A stretch of DNA of 37,300 bases from an uncultured Clostridia bacterium (GCA_947627005.1 CANQUJ010000018.1:1-37300); one strand, 5' to 3'; shown: positions 27,901-33,380, counted from the first letter of the stretch. A program made the numbers and translations. Notes: generated by a model from the letters alone, not told the origin.

Positions 27901-29733
27901 GAAGAGCTTTATTCCGGCACGGAATTTAACACCGAGCCCGCAAAGAGCGGAATAATTTCGGCGGCAGGGGAAGCGGTTACATTCGTCAACACGAGAAAAG
28001 TCGGCTCGCTGACCGTTCGGAATACTATCGTCGGAACCGCGGCAGACCAAAACAGAGCGTTTAACTTTACCGTAACCTTAAGCGACCCGAGCATAAACGG
28101 CAGATTCGGGGATATGACCTTTGTCGGCGGAACGGCCTCGTTCGCGCTTTCCGGCGGGCAGAACGTTACGGCCTCCGATCTTCCGGCGGGAACAGGCTTT
28201 ACGGTTTACGAGACCGACGCCGGGGCAGACGGCTATACTGCGACGGTGTTCGGCCTGCCGGCGGAATCGGGATACAGCGGCTTTATCGCCGAAAACGCCG
28301 ACAGCGCGGTCGAGTTTATAAACGAAAAGAACGGCGCGCCCGCCTTGGGCGGAAGCCTTACCGTCATCAACAACGTCATCGGAACCACCACCGACGAGCT
28401 GTTTACCTTTACCGTCAGATTTACCGACCTTTCGGGCAATATCGTCTTTCAGAACGCGCCCGCGGCGATAGGTTTTGCGCCGTTTGCGGCAACTTCCGGC
28501 GAGCCGGTGTATAACCCCGACGGAACCGTCACCGTTTCGCTTAGGCACGGCGAAAGCCAAACCTTTACCGGCCTTCCGGCCGAGACGCTCTACGAAGTGG
28601 TCGAGACCAGAAACCTCTATTATTCGGTGACCTCGATAACCCCGCAGGGGCTTATCCCGGACGGCAGCATGGCGGTCGCGGTGTTTAACAACAGGTGGAA
28701 TGCCGGCGGGCTTGATATTTCGGTCAAGGTCGAAAACGACCTCGGCGCGATCCTGGATTACGACGAATCGGAATACGAGTTCACCGTCACATTGAGCGAT
28801 TTCGACGGCAGCACGCTCTCCGGCTTCGTATATCCCTCCCACATTCCCGCCTCGGGTTGGGGAGAGACCGACGCGGACGTTTTGATGAGCTTTGACGAAA
28901 ACGGCGTCGCCACATTCACCCTTAAAAACGGGCAGAGCGCTTCTGCGCCCGATCTTCCGGGCGGGATCGGCTATACGATCGAGGCCGTGTCGAAGGACGG
29001 AAGATATATCGGCAAGATCTCGGGGACTAATACCGAAATCGCCTCGGGCAATACCGTCGCGTCCGAAAATGCAAGCGAAGACTTCACATTCATCATTCGC
29101 ACCGGCTCGATAAAAATTACTAAGACCCTTCTAAACTACTACGGCGAGCTTCTTGACAGCAAGAGGGTCGGCTTCGAGTTCGAGGTCAAGCTTGTCGCCC
29201 CGGACGGAAGCGTTCTTAAGGGCGCGTACGTCTATTCTGACGGCGAGCACAGAGGAGCGATAGAGAGCGGCGATAAAGTCACCGTATACAACGAAGAGCC
29301 GCTGACCATCTCCGGAATCCCCGAGGGGACGAGTTACGAGATTATCGAAGAGTCGAAGCAGGGCTATATGATTACCGAAAAAACCGGCATAGAGGGGACC
29401 GTCTCGGTCGGGGCGACAGCCGAAGTCGGCTATACCAACAAGATCGCGGGAATGATCCCGCCGGTTCCGGCCGACCAAAAAGACCCTGACGACGATAAAC
29501 CCTCGGGCGGCGGTGGCGGAGGCGGAACCGAGCCCGACGAACCCGAAGACCCGGACGATGGTCAGACCGAAGTAATTCCGGGCGACGACATTATCATCGA
29601 CCGCCCGACCGAAGGCGCGTTTGCGGCCGAAGACCCGGCCTCTGCCGTAAAAAGAGCGGCGGCAAAGGGGGCCTTCCCCGCGGCGCTCGGGCTTGCGGCG
29701 CTGGTGCTTTCAAGGCGGCTTAGGGCTAAATAG
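12967..29733 (+). CDS. Giant repetitive surface adhesin (pilin-like isopeptide and Cna-B-like domains), 5588 aa
   Basis: A huge stalk-like surface protein. A long basic N-terminus with a hydrophobic core (about 24-50, ending SATAVSAEG) serves for export. Residues about 50-1100 form a non-repetitive head. An SdrD-B-like module (about 1108-1250, with VWYDEDNDGTFDTGED) follows. Next come FctA/Spy0128-type and Cna-B-like domains to about 1718, the 981-residue super-repeats (1719-3934), further such domains to about 4198, and two DUF11-like domains (about 4199-4470). About nine DUF5979/Cna-B-like domains (4473 to about 5490) end the array. A Gly/Pro/Asp linker, a short hydrophobic segment (AAALGLAALVL region) and RRLRAK close the protein. 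There is no LPXTG. Most repeat domains show a Lys near the start (ITKNL, ISGTK), a Glu in the YEVSE-type strand and a terminal FxNxY Asn, the known triad for self-formed isopeptide bonds. The adhesive role is inferred. Confidence 0.93.
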   Translation: MKQNRVVDFAQKIRERVSAAAAKRLARAALAVCLVAGCAALSATAVSAEGTRDIVRTSRENYAAVKNVSLPSNTAEQTYSFQTYDGWDGNIARWCFRAQDDSFVGVNRQQKVKFYANEGETIYIGSSSDNDTKDIVITLPDGTTQNVNLTETSGAILTKAEELAGPEGVYLDGKLVGEEGYKPYSFKAEQNGMYMVTLYAANESGITVNTDGTKSDVSKSTLEKTSFEKGKDTIVYAWDVTVTRTEDGKQVAIPGRVWMDALATEIDGGSGMYGYLYAVSRDGYIWRFGLNGIRPYTFAMYANTRGNISSVTNASSYHSVHSPIDNYTAFDFYKNLKDKYGNPDGVYLLGPDNDETDIDMPCHMFLNEPDTNIPDTIVKTTAENPGTLKTIRYDGSDVEDEAAGSGGDEKKNNLGFVGVDGYFEIETENASSYRIIIDMSNMYAISYHGENDSEHNTSNIHDDEICLGAGDTKDGVIDDGIDPNNFIYHDSANQWYAIRTIKQTGGKWDHHPTNEIPASGTASEDDFSNIIKIVPIERPREYNKDGEDFTTKDGKVYKCLGKVLLGNAAVSGKTDRIRWNGRDQYGRALPVGWYFGTTGRGQIYAQIKAGEVHFPLCDVENMPNGVSVKLMNPIDDNVSVDKISKIYYNNEDKSLLHEYPATVPNSKNGRISWIWNLPQGSNSKAGQTTTNAGKSDWRTTGAVFENYSIDGIASIVEADGVEKMTNNASKFQDGTTNNGDTGSDHGVVDVWTHVIDPEQHKLNDTIYLYHISDQMIVQGFVFFDGNTPGGDSKYDLSGNDTALYNATVVAEWGAVTSASLEKYNTSKDPTVLEFQKNGKNTYGYYKTSTNTDGIYSIPIDTTLFQVQGKATDYVANTEHYVRITVTYEDEHTGKASITTHKVTTASEKAAQKIEEKPNVSVQIVSVKSSYTNLKEINAEQVGYAIMPTTNPLRIRKIWTPDQLRDPSMTSTFTIKGILANDATSGEVPEKDKAFDDPAKIVFTLENVSVDENLGGIVDITSLPQYGYTIDADKHFSSDVVPNNVVSATGLQKIIYRVEENLKKESDSAIAPDILHDSNYNLEGTTGGAGTTVTTFDYWQFTNTIETSSLTVKVWYDEDNDGTFDTGEDSYLENAEITMGVKDPSSGELEGFKTFPGYKPGEEYKLDPVIIEPDKVNNTDKDGTFEFSGIGAGVYNVTVKFPTADNYNTYWENGVTYKADGDVKRMIFNKGVQQNIVISEFTVGSGDNGVLEIRVGGFEDVMSLGDKFTIKKQFTSNAVDKIPQGSAEFGLKIQTHGDEGAMNDVSEGTATATVDSGAISGDSINPVDFDLSDFKAKITSTESVLHLSEKTDSGEAGYIAGVDYDESEYEITVKATNIPGDGGLNPTTTYTISEVKKVKDKDGKEVDEKIELTGDKYNITFKNDYSVGRLTIKIGETEGESVDRNAKFGISLTPVGAALAGKTYKYQVFNSDNSTVGGENTLTFVDGVLKVCDLTEKQYVVIYDLPLGVSLTVGESLADGYILKEKKIDDTISTDNNVEIKATAAEDGLNNRTVEFINLHKEGSLSITKTVSVKDPTKDPDFTFNITIEKPSAAAISALSIANSVKKSYNVASPLMTKSTISAPAPIAASGFDYSLTLKVTDSEGEVTGSPTSVKFTDGGATVKLKDGQTATISGLPEGYSYKVVEADMPAGYVEAGKANDSGKIVYNDTAAATFTNNFETGELSITNTTTDNSTGEYTYTIALTAPDGVDFAESYTYTVGGDERTLTVGAGGKAELKLKGGETALIKGLPAGTHFEITETPASGYVLTYVTVDGAEDADKTANGTIPDGSEIAAHFRNSPVVTVTISGTKQIEGIRDWSSALDSGKYSFTIAATGESAKYLPTTKTVQNSDHEVKFGEITYDKPGTYTYSVSEEDMPAAVGGVSKDESVWEVTVTVSIDSATHALKVDSVNYSKTGVASAGEFTFTNKYTAEAAELTNDQKAQLKITKNLTGPISAKTNLEYSFTVTRKSAPAGASATTYSGETVNITVGEKDGLYTGEGNINLEDEYTYPGEYVYEVSENSGAASGVTYDSTKYTVTVVVSDNNRGELSVASVTITGGKNDGNIVFNNTYSVDPVTATDFDINKTLKLGTEKFSGQFVNFPEEFKFKAVIKKDGAEVSDGTAGWEVGGTLSSSQELTISQTAGEVGRGATTVLGPKFTAAGTYVLEITEQNPTDSHITKDGRTLTVTYTVTDVGGKLEVTSTSTDDLTFNNMYEPEKTGVTVNVKKRLINTVTNVDLLDNTDGLGVEAYNGKFSFKLEKADENPGATINDSTATNEWGDVDFGGNAITFDRAGTFKFKITETSSGSVIEGEPEITTSKEEIYVVYVVTVDEDGELTVGAPTYYKNGTEPKDMLKSADEAFFKNTYGPVPCVLTISKEIETEPGGIAIDQNQTFTFEIKLEDGSAVAGTIQKAIDEEKIFYVFQPAGGIMTTALERSGEGGRITVHDSTFEIELKAGQSVQIQGIPYLTSYAVTEKDLPAGYTISEITHDKTTESNPTSDYSVAGDFTKEQDKTNVKFTNLYTLEAGGDTLPELKKVLSGRALVDGEFSFTATIDSTNNGAVFSSNGETELTVRNSADGKITLGNINFTKPGTYKVTVKEKVDMTIGDVEFDDKEIVITYTVTDEDSTGRKDGVLRVSGPVIADGDGESDNDLTFENVFETGSLSITNTTTDNSTYEYTFEITLTAPDGVTLAESYAYTVNDVEQSEPLKVDGNVITLTLKGGETAVIKGLPAGTTFEITETPASGYVLTYVEVDGAEDADKTANGTIPNGSEIAAHLWNSPTVTVTISGTKEISGIRKWDDTLDSGKYSFTITAGAGTDEAYLPEIKTVKNVGQSITFDEITYDKPGTYTYSVSEEDVPAAVGGVSKDESVWTVTVTVVTDSDHALKADSVNYSKTGVASAGEFTFTNKYTAEAAELTNDQKAQLKITKNLTGPISAKTNLEYEFTVTRMEFSNGPEGVVPPDYRGETVNITVGEKDGLYIGEGNIKLENEYIYPGEYAYEVSENSGAASGITYDSTKYTVTVVVEDNKDGTLSVKSVDITGDKNDGKIVFNNEYSVEPVEADDFEIEKTLKLDAVKFSGQSVNFPEDFNFNAVIKKNGAEVTDGTAGWEVDGALSSSTKLTISQTAGEVGRGTTTVLGPKFTATGTYVLEITEENPTDSHIAKDGRTLTVTYTVADVGGMLEVEASMPSDLTFNNIYEPSPVSRTVSVKKKLINTVTDVDLLDDSLGHGVTAYKEAFSFKLEKADENPGAEVKVDSVNNNWGDVVFTDSSNPESITFDRAGTFKFKITETSSGSVIEGEPEITTSTEEIYVEYEVSVDENGKLTVGAPTYTKKVDSESAETSITEAEAFFTNTYGPVPCVLTISKEITTNPDGIAIDRDQTFTFRITLEDGGAVAGTIQKAIDEGKIFYVYQPAGGIMTTALERSGEGGRITVNSATFEIELKAGQSAQIQGIPYLTRYTVTEKDLPDGYSISGVTHDGATENNPVEGAFGSIEDDSTEVNFTNLYTLNPAEATLPELTKVLSGRALVDGEFSFTATIDSTNNGAVFSSNESTELTVQNSADGKITLGNINFTKPGTYKVTVKENVDMTLGDVVFDDKEIVITYKVTDNKNGTLRVSGPVVVDNDGKSDNDSTFENVFKTGDLSITNTTTDNSAGEYTYTIALTAPSGVDFAESYTYTIGETDYNLTVDSDGKAELKLNGSETAVIKGLPAGTTFEITEAPASGYVLTYVEVGGAEDADKTANGTIPNGSGIAAQFRNSPKVTQIISGTKEISGIRKWDDSLDNEVYSFTITAGAGTDEAYLPETTTVNNDKTSITFAEITYDQAGIYTYTVSEDNAAMPGGITRDESVWTVTVTVSIDSTSHALTKSVKYECDGESNTSGFTFTNTYTAKATAEPQTLEITKKIATNEGINPAAEVYRFEAERVLPAGDEFSKTYTISMAAGELEKSAEIELETYTEPGEYVYEIAEIAGGTVGMTYDSGRFKVTVEVSDDSVGGLHSEIKSIEKIGEGEVADVVFENKFATGTLEITKKTRGLGVDPLEEFKFTISLKDENGEPLSGEYGYTTEGLGFRPFGPAPFALANLNVVSDGSEISLKAGDTVKIVGLPVGAVYTVSEEDAGGYSVFVSTNSGAEVESASASGIIVDGTTSLVFVNEKQKQFEFKQFAFKNEIYPGDGESVEPGDEIIYELGWQNPTLKEATIVITDKLDNHVEYVDTGDERLSYDPGTHTVTATVEAGPLKSGTLELTVRVKAGAHGDIENKATATVDGTEYECETEEIKNPVAGITVEKAQSLNGGEKTDSLVEARRGDVITYYLTVTANSEDPSAVEKNVTVKDIIPEGLSVVAGSVSDGGEIDENGLMSWNLGELAAGESVTVSYSVEIPQVSKDSTWSGKGYVYAGEDPAENEPDDSKIGEEGYHWKASEELSAHAVGDLVLTKRVVSTDGSSIPFGVEFDFTIELSLNGEPLAGGYVYETTSGASGAVFDGKLETELADGESVTIKSLPAGVEYRITESPVVNYQSDKTDNIDFGAVLNTANEVIFTNDYSFVAAEVGGLTVTNVVIGEPEDLEKTFTFTVTLLDGGINGTYGEMTFIDGVATFTLSNGMSIEARGLPSHIGYTVSEAEANAEGFTTQSVNAEGAIPVGTSADAVFTNFKRASASGKLVIRSTVDGTIQDEAASYGFTVTLDDPGVNGLYGDLFFENGVARAAIVGSSSVSASGLPAGAGYSVVFDGAFGGGISVSAHNDVGAIPAGGTATADFVIRRELGNLTVMKTVSGEAPLAPQEYGFTVTLDDFNINGTYGEMTFIGGTASFSLSGGQSATAYGLPAGVGYSVSEEPGAGYTVSASGNIGVIPQSATATASFINAYAAPLSLTITKATVGKPAELPFDFRVTLTPPAGESLDSVAGIMLDEFGAGVIQIYGGQSAIISGIPEGTQYTVEELYSGTEFNTEPAKSGIISAAGEAVTFVNTRKVGSLTVRNTIVGTAADQNRAFNFTVTLSDPSINGRFGDMTFVGGTASFALSGGQNVTASDLPAGTGFTVYETDAGADGYTATVFGLPAESGYSGFIAENADSAVEFINEKNGAPALGGSLTVINNVIGTTTDELFTFTVRFTDLSGNIVFQNAPAAIGFAPFAATSGEPVYNPDGTVTVSLRHGESQTFTGLPAETLYEVVETRNLYYSVTSITPQGLIPDGSMAVAVFNNRWNAGGLDISVKVENDLGAILDYDESEYEFTVTLSDFDGSTLSGFVYPSHIPASGWGETDADVLMSFDENGVATFTLKNGQSASAPDLPGGIGYTIEAVSKDGRYIGKISGTNTEIASGNTVASENASEDFTFIIRTGSIKITKTLLNYYGELLDSKRVGFEFEVKLVAPDGSVLKGAYVYSDGEHRGAIESGDKVTVYNEEPLTISGIPEGTSYEIIEESKQGYMITEKTGIEGTVSVGATAEVGYTNKIAGMIPPVPADQKDPDDDKPSGGGGGGGTEPDEPEDPDDGQTEVIPGDDIIIDRPTEGAFAAEDPASAVKRAAAKGAFPAALGLAALVLSRRLRAK
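18121..21063 (+). repeat. Adhesin super-repeat unit 1 (2943 bp, residues 1719-2699)
   Basis: Seven domains in order, which I label a-g: a starts GELSITNTTTDNS; b contains ISGTKQIEGIRDW; c contains LKITKNLTGPISAK; d contains DINKTLKLGTEKF; e contains VNVKKRLINTVTNVD; f contains CVLTISKEIETEPGG; g contains ELKKVLSGRALVDG. Each ends in an F[TNKE]N-type motif. The unit repeats next door with the same domain order. Confidence 0.88.
21064..24006 (+). repeat. Adhesin super-repeat unit 2 (2943 bp, residues 2700-3680)
   Basis: Same seven domains and exactly the same length as unit 1, although small in-frame indels inside shift the register by 3 bp and are balanced later. Some parts are almost identical at DNA level: 18814-18972 matches 21760-21918 with a single mismatch. 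Others, such as the segment before GETVNITVGEKDGLY, have diverged. Confidence 0.88.
24007..24770 (+). repeat. Adhesin super-repeat unit 3, partial (domains a and b)
   Basis: Domain a (GDLSITNTTTDNS) and domain b (ISGTKEISGIRKWDDS) are close to those of units 1 and 2. The next domain (about residues 3935-4065, with LEITKKIATNEG) is only a distant version of domain c. The duplication therefore ends, or has decayed, near 24770. Confidence 0.8.
26383..29450 (+). repeat. C-terminal DUF5979/Cna-B-like domain array of the adhesin
   Basis: About nine related domains of about 100 residues with the pattern LTVxNxVxG...FxFTVTL..., INGTYGEMTF..., a QSATAxGLPAGxGYxV strand and a closing FxN. Start motifs include LVLTKRVVS, LTVTNVVIG, LVIRSTVDG, LTVMKTVSG, LTITKATVG, LTVRNTIVG, LTVINNVIG, LDISVKVEN and IKITKTLLN. 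These are more diverged from each other than the 981-residue units are. Confidence 0.8.
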
Positions 29734-29744
29734 ACAAAATAAAT

Positions 29745-29777
29745 CGCCTCGGCGGATATCCGTCGGGGCGTTTTTTT
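29745..29777 (+). terminator. Terminator of the giant adhesin gene
   Basis: CGCCTCGGCGGAT pairs with ATCCGTCGGGGCG (29745-29770, two G-T pairs), followed by seven T. It lies 11 bp after the stop codon, and its T-run abuts the stop codon of the converging ZIP transporter gene. Confidence 0.85.
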
Positions 29778-30576
29778 ATCCGAGCATAACGTCTAAAAGC
29801 ATCATCAGCGCGAAGCCGGAAACTATCCCCATAGTCGCGAAATAGGGCGAAGTATCGCGGTCGCTCTGACATTCGGGTATAAGCTCGTGAACCGCGACGA
29901 GTATCATCGCCCCCGCCGCGAACGATAGCGCATAGGGCAGCATAGCCTCGACGTATACGACGAGCAGCGCGCCGATAACTCCGGCGACCGGCTCTACCGC
30001 GCCCGAAGCCTGGCCGAGAAGAAAGCTCTTTTTTCTGGAATATCCCTCTCGCCTTAATGGCAGCGAGACCGCCGCGCCCTCCGGGAAATTCTGAAGCCCT
30101 ATCCCCACGGCGATGGTTATCGCGCCCATAAGCGCCTCGGCGGTATATCCGCCGTTTTTAAGCGCCCCGAACGCCACCCCGACCGCCAAGCCCTCGGGTA
30201 TGTTGTGAAGCGTGATCGAAAGCACGAGCATTATGATTCGGTTCAGCCGCTCGTTCGGCCTTCCCTGCGCGATATCCGCCTTTCTTCTTGCAAACGATAC
30301 CGCCTTATCCGACCCCCACATAAACAGCGCGCCGAGCAAAAACCCCGCCGTCGCGACGATATATGCCGGAAGGCCGGGGGCGGCCTCGGCGCGCTCTATC
30401 GCGGGCTGTAAAAGCGACCAGAAGCTTGCGGCTATCATAACCCCCGAAGCGAAGCCGAGCATTATGTTCATTATTTTTTGATTCGGCGATTTGAAAAAGA
30501 CGACGGTCGCCGCGCCGAGAGCGGTTACAAGCCAAGTCCCGAGCGTGGCGATCAGCGCCGCTAAAACAAGATTCAT
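29776..30576 (-). CDS. ZIP-family divalent metal transporter, 266 aa
   Basis: A membrane protein that moves zinc or other divalent metals into the cytoplasm. About eight hydrophobic segments are visible. The transport-site motifs are complete: HNIPEG at 124-129, QNFPEG at 162-167 and HELIPE at 230-235. The cytoplasmic loop between segments 3 and 4 (about 92-112) is short and basic. It resembles bacterial ZupT and the GufA-like branch. I chose the ATG at 30576, which has GGGAGGTG correctly spaced; the frame to 30615 would start before the likely promoter. The gene converges on the giant adhesin and shares its terminator region. Which metal it carries cannot be read from the sequence. Confidence 0.92.
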   Translation of the reverse strand: MNLVLAALIATLGTWLVTALGAATVVFFKSPNQKIMNIMLGFASGVMIAASFWSLLQPAIERAEAAPGLPAYIVATAGFLLGALFMWGSDKAVSFARRKADIAQGRPNERLNRIIMLVLSITLHNIPEGLAVGVAFGALKNGGYTAEALMGAITIAVGIGLQNFPEGAAVSLPLRREGYSRKKSFLLGQASGAVEPVAGVIGALLVVYVEAMLPYALSFAAGAMILVAVHELIPECQSDRDTSPYFATMGIVSGFALMMLLDVMLG

Positions 30577-30594
30577 ACGGCACCTCCCATATCC

Positions 30595-30600
30595 ATTATA
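30595..30600 (-). promoter_or_regulatory. Probable -10 box of the ZIP transporter gene
   Basis: TATAAT on the minus strand (30600-30595). The -35 position 17 bp upstream reads GTAACC, a poor match. A start near 30588 would give a short leader that still holds the ribosome binding site. Confidence 0.4.
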
Positions 30601-30682
30601 TTTTGCGGGAGGCATATGGTTACGCCGCGAAAAAAATTCGCGAAAAAGTCGGGTCGGCGAAGGTTTTTTCGCGGGATTTTAT

Positions 30683-30715
30683 AAAAAACCGGCCGCCCGG
30701 TTTAGGGGCGGTCGG
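30683..30715 (-). terminator. Terminator of the hydrolase-phosphohexomutase operon
   Basis: CCGGCCGCCC (30689-30698) pairs with GGGCGGTCGG (30706-30715) with one mismatch, followed on the minus strand by six T (30688-30683). It lies 23 bp after the stop codon of the phosphohexomutase. Confidence 0.85.
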
Positions 30716-30737
30716 CAAAATCCGTCGACTTAAAAAA

Positions 30738-32252
30738 TCACCGTTTTGCGAAGTCGGAGAGCTTTGAAGAGTCCAACAGCTCGAATTTTTCGATGAAATC
30801 GCAGAGCTCGCGGGCGATTTTTTTAACTCCGCCCGCCTCGTCCGACTCGATGTTGAGCGGCATAAGCGGCTCGTGAAGAGAAAGCCTTAAAAGGAACCAG
30901 CCGTTTCCGTGCCCGGCGTCAAGGTTGACCCTTACCCCTTCGTAGTTAGAGGGCGCAAGGCTCCACCCTTCGCGGGTCTTCGCATATTCCGAGAGCTTCT
31001 CAATCATATCCTGCCCATAGGGCTTGAAGTCGTCAAGCTTAAGGTCCATTCTGAACTCCATACTCTCGGCGGGCTCTTTAAGGCCGTCTATAAGCGACGA
31101 CAGCTCGTAGCCGAGCTTCTTTGCGCGGGAAAGCTCTATTATCAGCTTTGTGACTATATACGCGCCGTCGTCGAGGAAATAGTTTTCTTTAAAAGCGCCG
31201 TGACCCGAAGTCTCTATCGCGAGCTGACTGTCTATCCCCTCGGAATTCAGCCTTATCGACTCGTTGATGACGTTGCGGTAGCCGCGCCTGAAGCGGTGGT
31301 GTACCCCGCCCTTTTGCTCGATAAATTCGGCGAGGCCGGAGGAGGTAACCGAGTCGGTGACTATCGTGGTGTGCGGGTGGTCGCGAAGAAGCATCGCCGA
31401 GAGCATCGCGATCAAGCGGTTGCGGTTAAGCTCGCCGCCGTCCGGCAAAACGGCGCCCGCGCGGTCTACGTCGGTATCAAAGATTATGCCGAGGTCGGCC
31501 TCGGATTCTTTGACCGCCTCGATTATAGAGGCCATAGCCTCTTTGTTTTCGGGGTTGGGAATGTGGTTAGGGAAGCTGCCGTCCGGGTCGAGATATCGCG
31601 ATCCCTCGGTGTTCGCCCCGAGGGGCTTTAAAACCTTTTCGACATAGAACCCGCCCGCGCCGTTTCCGGCGTCTACGACTATTCTAAGCCCCTCTAACGG
31701 CCTTTGCGAGCCGCACGCGGAGCGGATCATATCGGCGAGGCGCTGCGAGTATACGCTCATAAATTCGGCCTTTTCGACGGTCGCCCTTTTAAGGCCGGTG
31801 TGACTTTCGCTTTCTGCAAAGGTTATCATCTCTTTGATGTCCGAGGCCTCGACCCCGCCGTCGGGGGTGAAGAATTTATAGCCGTTGCGGTTAAAGGGCA
31901 GGTGAGAGGCGGTGACCATCACCGCGCCGTCGAACATAAAACCGGCGGTCTTGGTGGTCATAAACATCGCGGGAGTAGAGGCGAGGCCCATATCGGTGAC
32001 CGAAATTCCCTCTTTTGAAAGCTCGTCCGCAAGCCAGCCGAGCAGCGTTTCGCCCGAAAGCCGCGAATCCCTTCCAACCGCGACCCTGAGCTTGGTCCTG
32101 CCCGTCCGCCTTATAAGCCAAAGCGCGAAGCCGCGCGCAACGTCGCGGCAGGCGGTTTCGGTCAGATTTATATGCTGCCCCTCTATCCCCTCGAGCGCAA
32201 TCCCGCGGATATCGCTTTCGTTTCTAAGCTTTGAATAATTTTTTTCAGACAT
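30738..32252 (-). CDS. Alpha-D-phosphohexomutase (phosphomannomutase/phosphoglucomutase), 504 aa
   Basis: Moves the phosphate between C1 and C6 of glucose or mannose, feeding sugar-nucleotide synthesis or glycogen and alpha-glucan use. The four family signatures are present: the phosphoserine loop TASHLP (114-119, Ser 116), the metal loop DTDVDR (259-264), the sugar-binding loop ETSGHGA (347-353) and a C-terminal phosphate-binding region around NYEGVRVNLD. The sugar loop reads ETSGH where the best-known members have EESGH or EMSGH, so substrate preference is uncertain. GGAGG precedes the ATG. It lies 38 bp downstream of the alpha/beta hydrolase, without a terminator between, so the two form an operon. 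Confidence 0.93.
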   Translation of the reverse strand: MSEKNYSKLRNESDIRGIALEGIEGQHINLTETACRDVARGFALWLIRRTGRTKLRVAVGRDSRLSGETLLGWLADELSKEGISVTDMGLASTPAMFMTTKTAGFMFDGAVMVTASHLPFNRNGYKFFTPDGGVEASDIKEMITFAESESHTGLKRATVEKAEFMSVYSQRLADMIRSACGSQRPLEGLRIVVDAGNGAGGFYVEKVLKPLGANTEGSRYLDPDGSFPNHIPNPENKEAMASIIEAVKESEADLGIIFDTDVDRAGAVLPDGGELNRNRLIAMLSAMLLRDHPHTTIVTDSVTSSGLAEFIEQKGGVHHRFRRGYRNVINESIRLNSEGIDSQLAIETSGHGAFKENYFLDDGAYIVTKLIIELSRAKKLGYELSSLIDGLKEPAESMEFRMDLKLDDFKPYGQDMIEKLSEYAKTREGWSLAPSNYEGVRVNLDAGHGNGWFLLRLSLHEPLMPLNIESDEAGGVKKIARELCDFIEKFELLDSSKLSDFAKR

Positions 32253-32290
32253 AATTTAAACCTCCGAAATGATGTATTTTAAGCGCCGGC

Positions 32291-33277
32291 TCACTCGCCC
32301 AGACATTCGTTCATAAACCGCTCGACGGTTTCGCGGTATTTCTTTTCGTCGGTCATATATGAAGCCGCGTGGGGCGCGCCCTGAACTATCAGCAGCTCTT
32401 TTTTGGGCGAGGCGCAGGCCTCGAAGATCTTATAGGCCATTTCGCATGGGACGTAGCGGTCGTCGTCGCCGTGGATTATAAGTATCGGAATGTCGGTGTT
32501 TTTAACCGATTCTACTGCGCTCGCAGAGTCAAGGTCGAACCCCGCGCGAAGCCGGCAGGCGGCCTTTAAAAGCGGGTAGCAGACCGAGGTGGGGTATCCG
32601 CCCTCTTTCGCGACCTTGCAGATTATCTCTTTAGGCGAAGAATAGCCGCAGTCGGCGACTATGCCCTTTACGTTTTTCGGCAATCCTACGTCGGAGGCCA
32701 TAAGAACGGTCGCCGCGCCGAGGGAGACGCCCGAAAGAATTATTTTAACGTTTTCTCCGAATCTCTCGACTGCGTAGTTGCACCAGTCGAGACAGTCGAC
32801 CCTTTCTAAAACGCCGAAGGTTATGACGTTTCCGCCGCTCTCGCCGTTGCCGCGCTGGTCGACCATTAAAATATTTCGGCCGAGCTCTTTGGTCATCGCA
32901 AAGCCGCCGCAGCCGTCGCGCAGGGCGGTCCCGCGGTAGCCGTGGAAGAATATGGTAAGCGGAGCGCCTTCGCCGCCGAATTCATAAAGCCGCCCGACGA
33001 GCTTTGTTCCGTCGACCGAGCTTTCGATCTCGATTTTCTCATGGGGCGAGCTCTCGGCCTCGTTGATAAGCTCGTGCATTTTCGGCATCATGCCCGCGTA
33101 TTGTTCGCCGCCGAATTCTATATGAGGGTCGGCGTTGCGGGCCTTTTCTTCGTCGGTCTGAAGGCAGGTCACGCGATAGGTTTTGTCCGAAATAAGCGCC
33201 GCCAGCGCCCCGAAAGCCGCGGCCGCACCCGCCGAAGCCGCTATCGCCGCGGCCCTGCGCCTGTTTTTTTGATTCAT
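32291..33277 (-). CDS. Alpha/beta hydrolase with N-terminal membrane segment, 328 aa
   Basis: A serine hydrolase, probably an esterase or peptidase of the BAAT/acyl-CoA thioester or YqkD-like type found in many Clostridia. The N-terminus (MNQKNRRR followed by a hydrophobic, Ala-rich stretch 9-29) is a likely membrane anchor or uncleaved signal. The oxyanion region is FFHGYRG (110-116). The nucleophile is Ser 185 in GVSLGA, the acid probably Asp 273 in HGDDDRYVP, and the base His 303 in GAPHAASY. AAGGAGG precedes the ATG. It is first in an operon with the phosphohexomutase, which does not reveal its substrate. Confidence 0.88.
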   Translation of the reverse strand: MNQKNRRRAAAIAASAGAAAAFGALAALISDKTYRVTCLQTDEEKARNADPHIEFGGEQYAGMMPKMHELINEAESSPHEKIEIESSVDGTKLVGRLYEFGGEGAPLTIFFHGYRGTALRDGCGGFAMTKELGRNILMVDQRGNGESGGNVITFGVLERVDCLDWCNYAVERFGENVKIILSGVSLGAATVLMASDVGLPKNVKGIVADCGYSSPKEIICKVAKEGGYPTSVCYPLLKAACRLRAGFDLDSASAVESVKNTDIPILIIHGDDDRYVPCEMAYKIFEACASPKKELLIVQGAPHAASYMTDEKKYRETVERFMNECLGE

Positions 33278-33317
33278 GGCAGATCCTCCTTTAAATCGTT
33301 GACTTATTTACGAATAT

Positions 33318-33346
33318 ATTTTAACTCCGGCGGGGCGAAAAGTCAA
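33318..33346 (-). promoter_or_regulatory. Promoter of the hydrolase-phosphohexomutase operon
   Basis: On the minus strand TTGACT (33346-33341), 17 bp, TAAAAT (33323-33318), about 40 bp before the ATG. Confidence 0.7.
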
Positions 33347-33380
33347 CAGTAGAAAAAGTTTAAAAAATTTTAAAAAAGCC

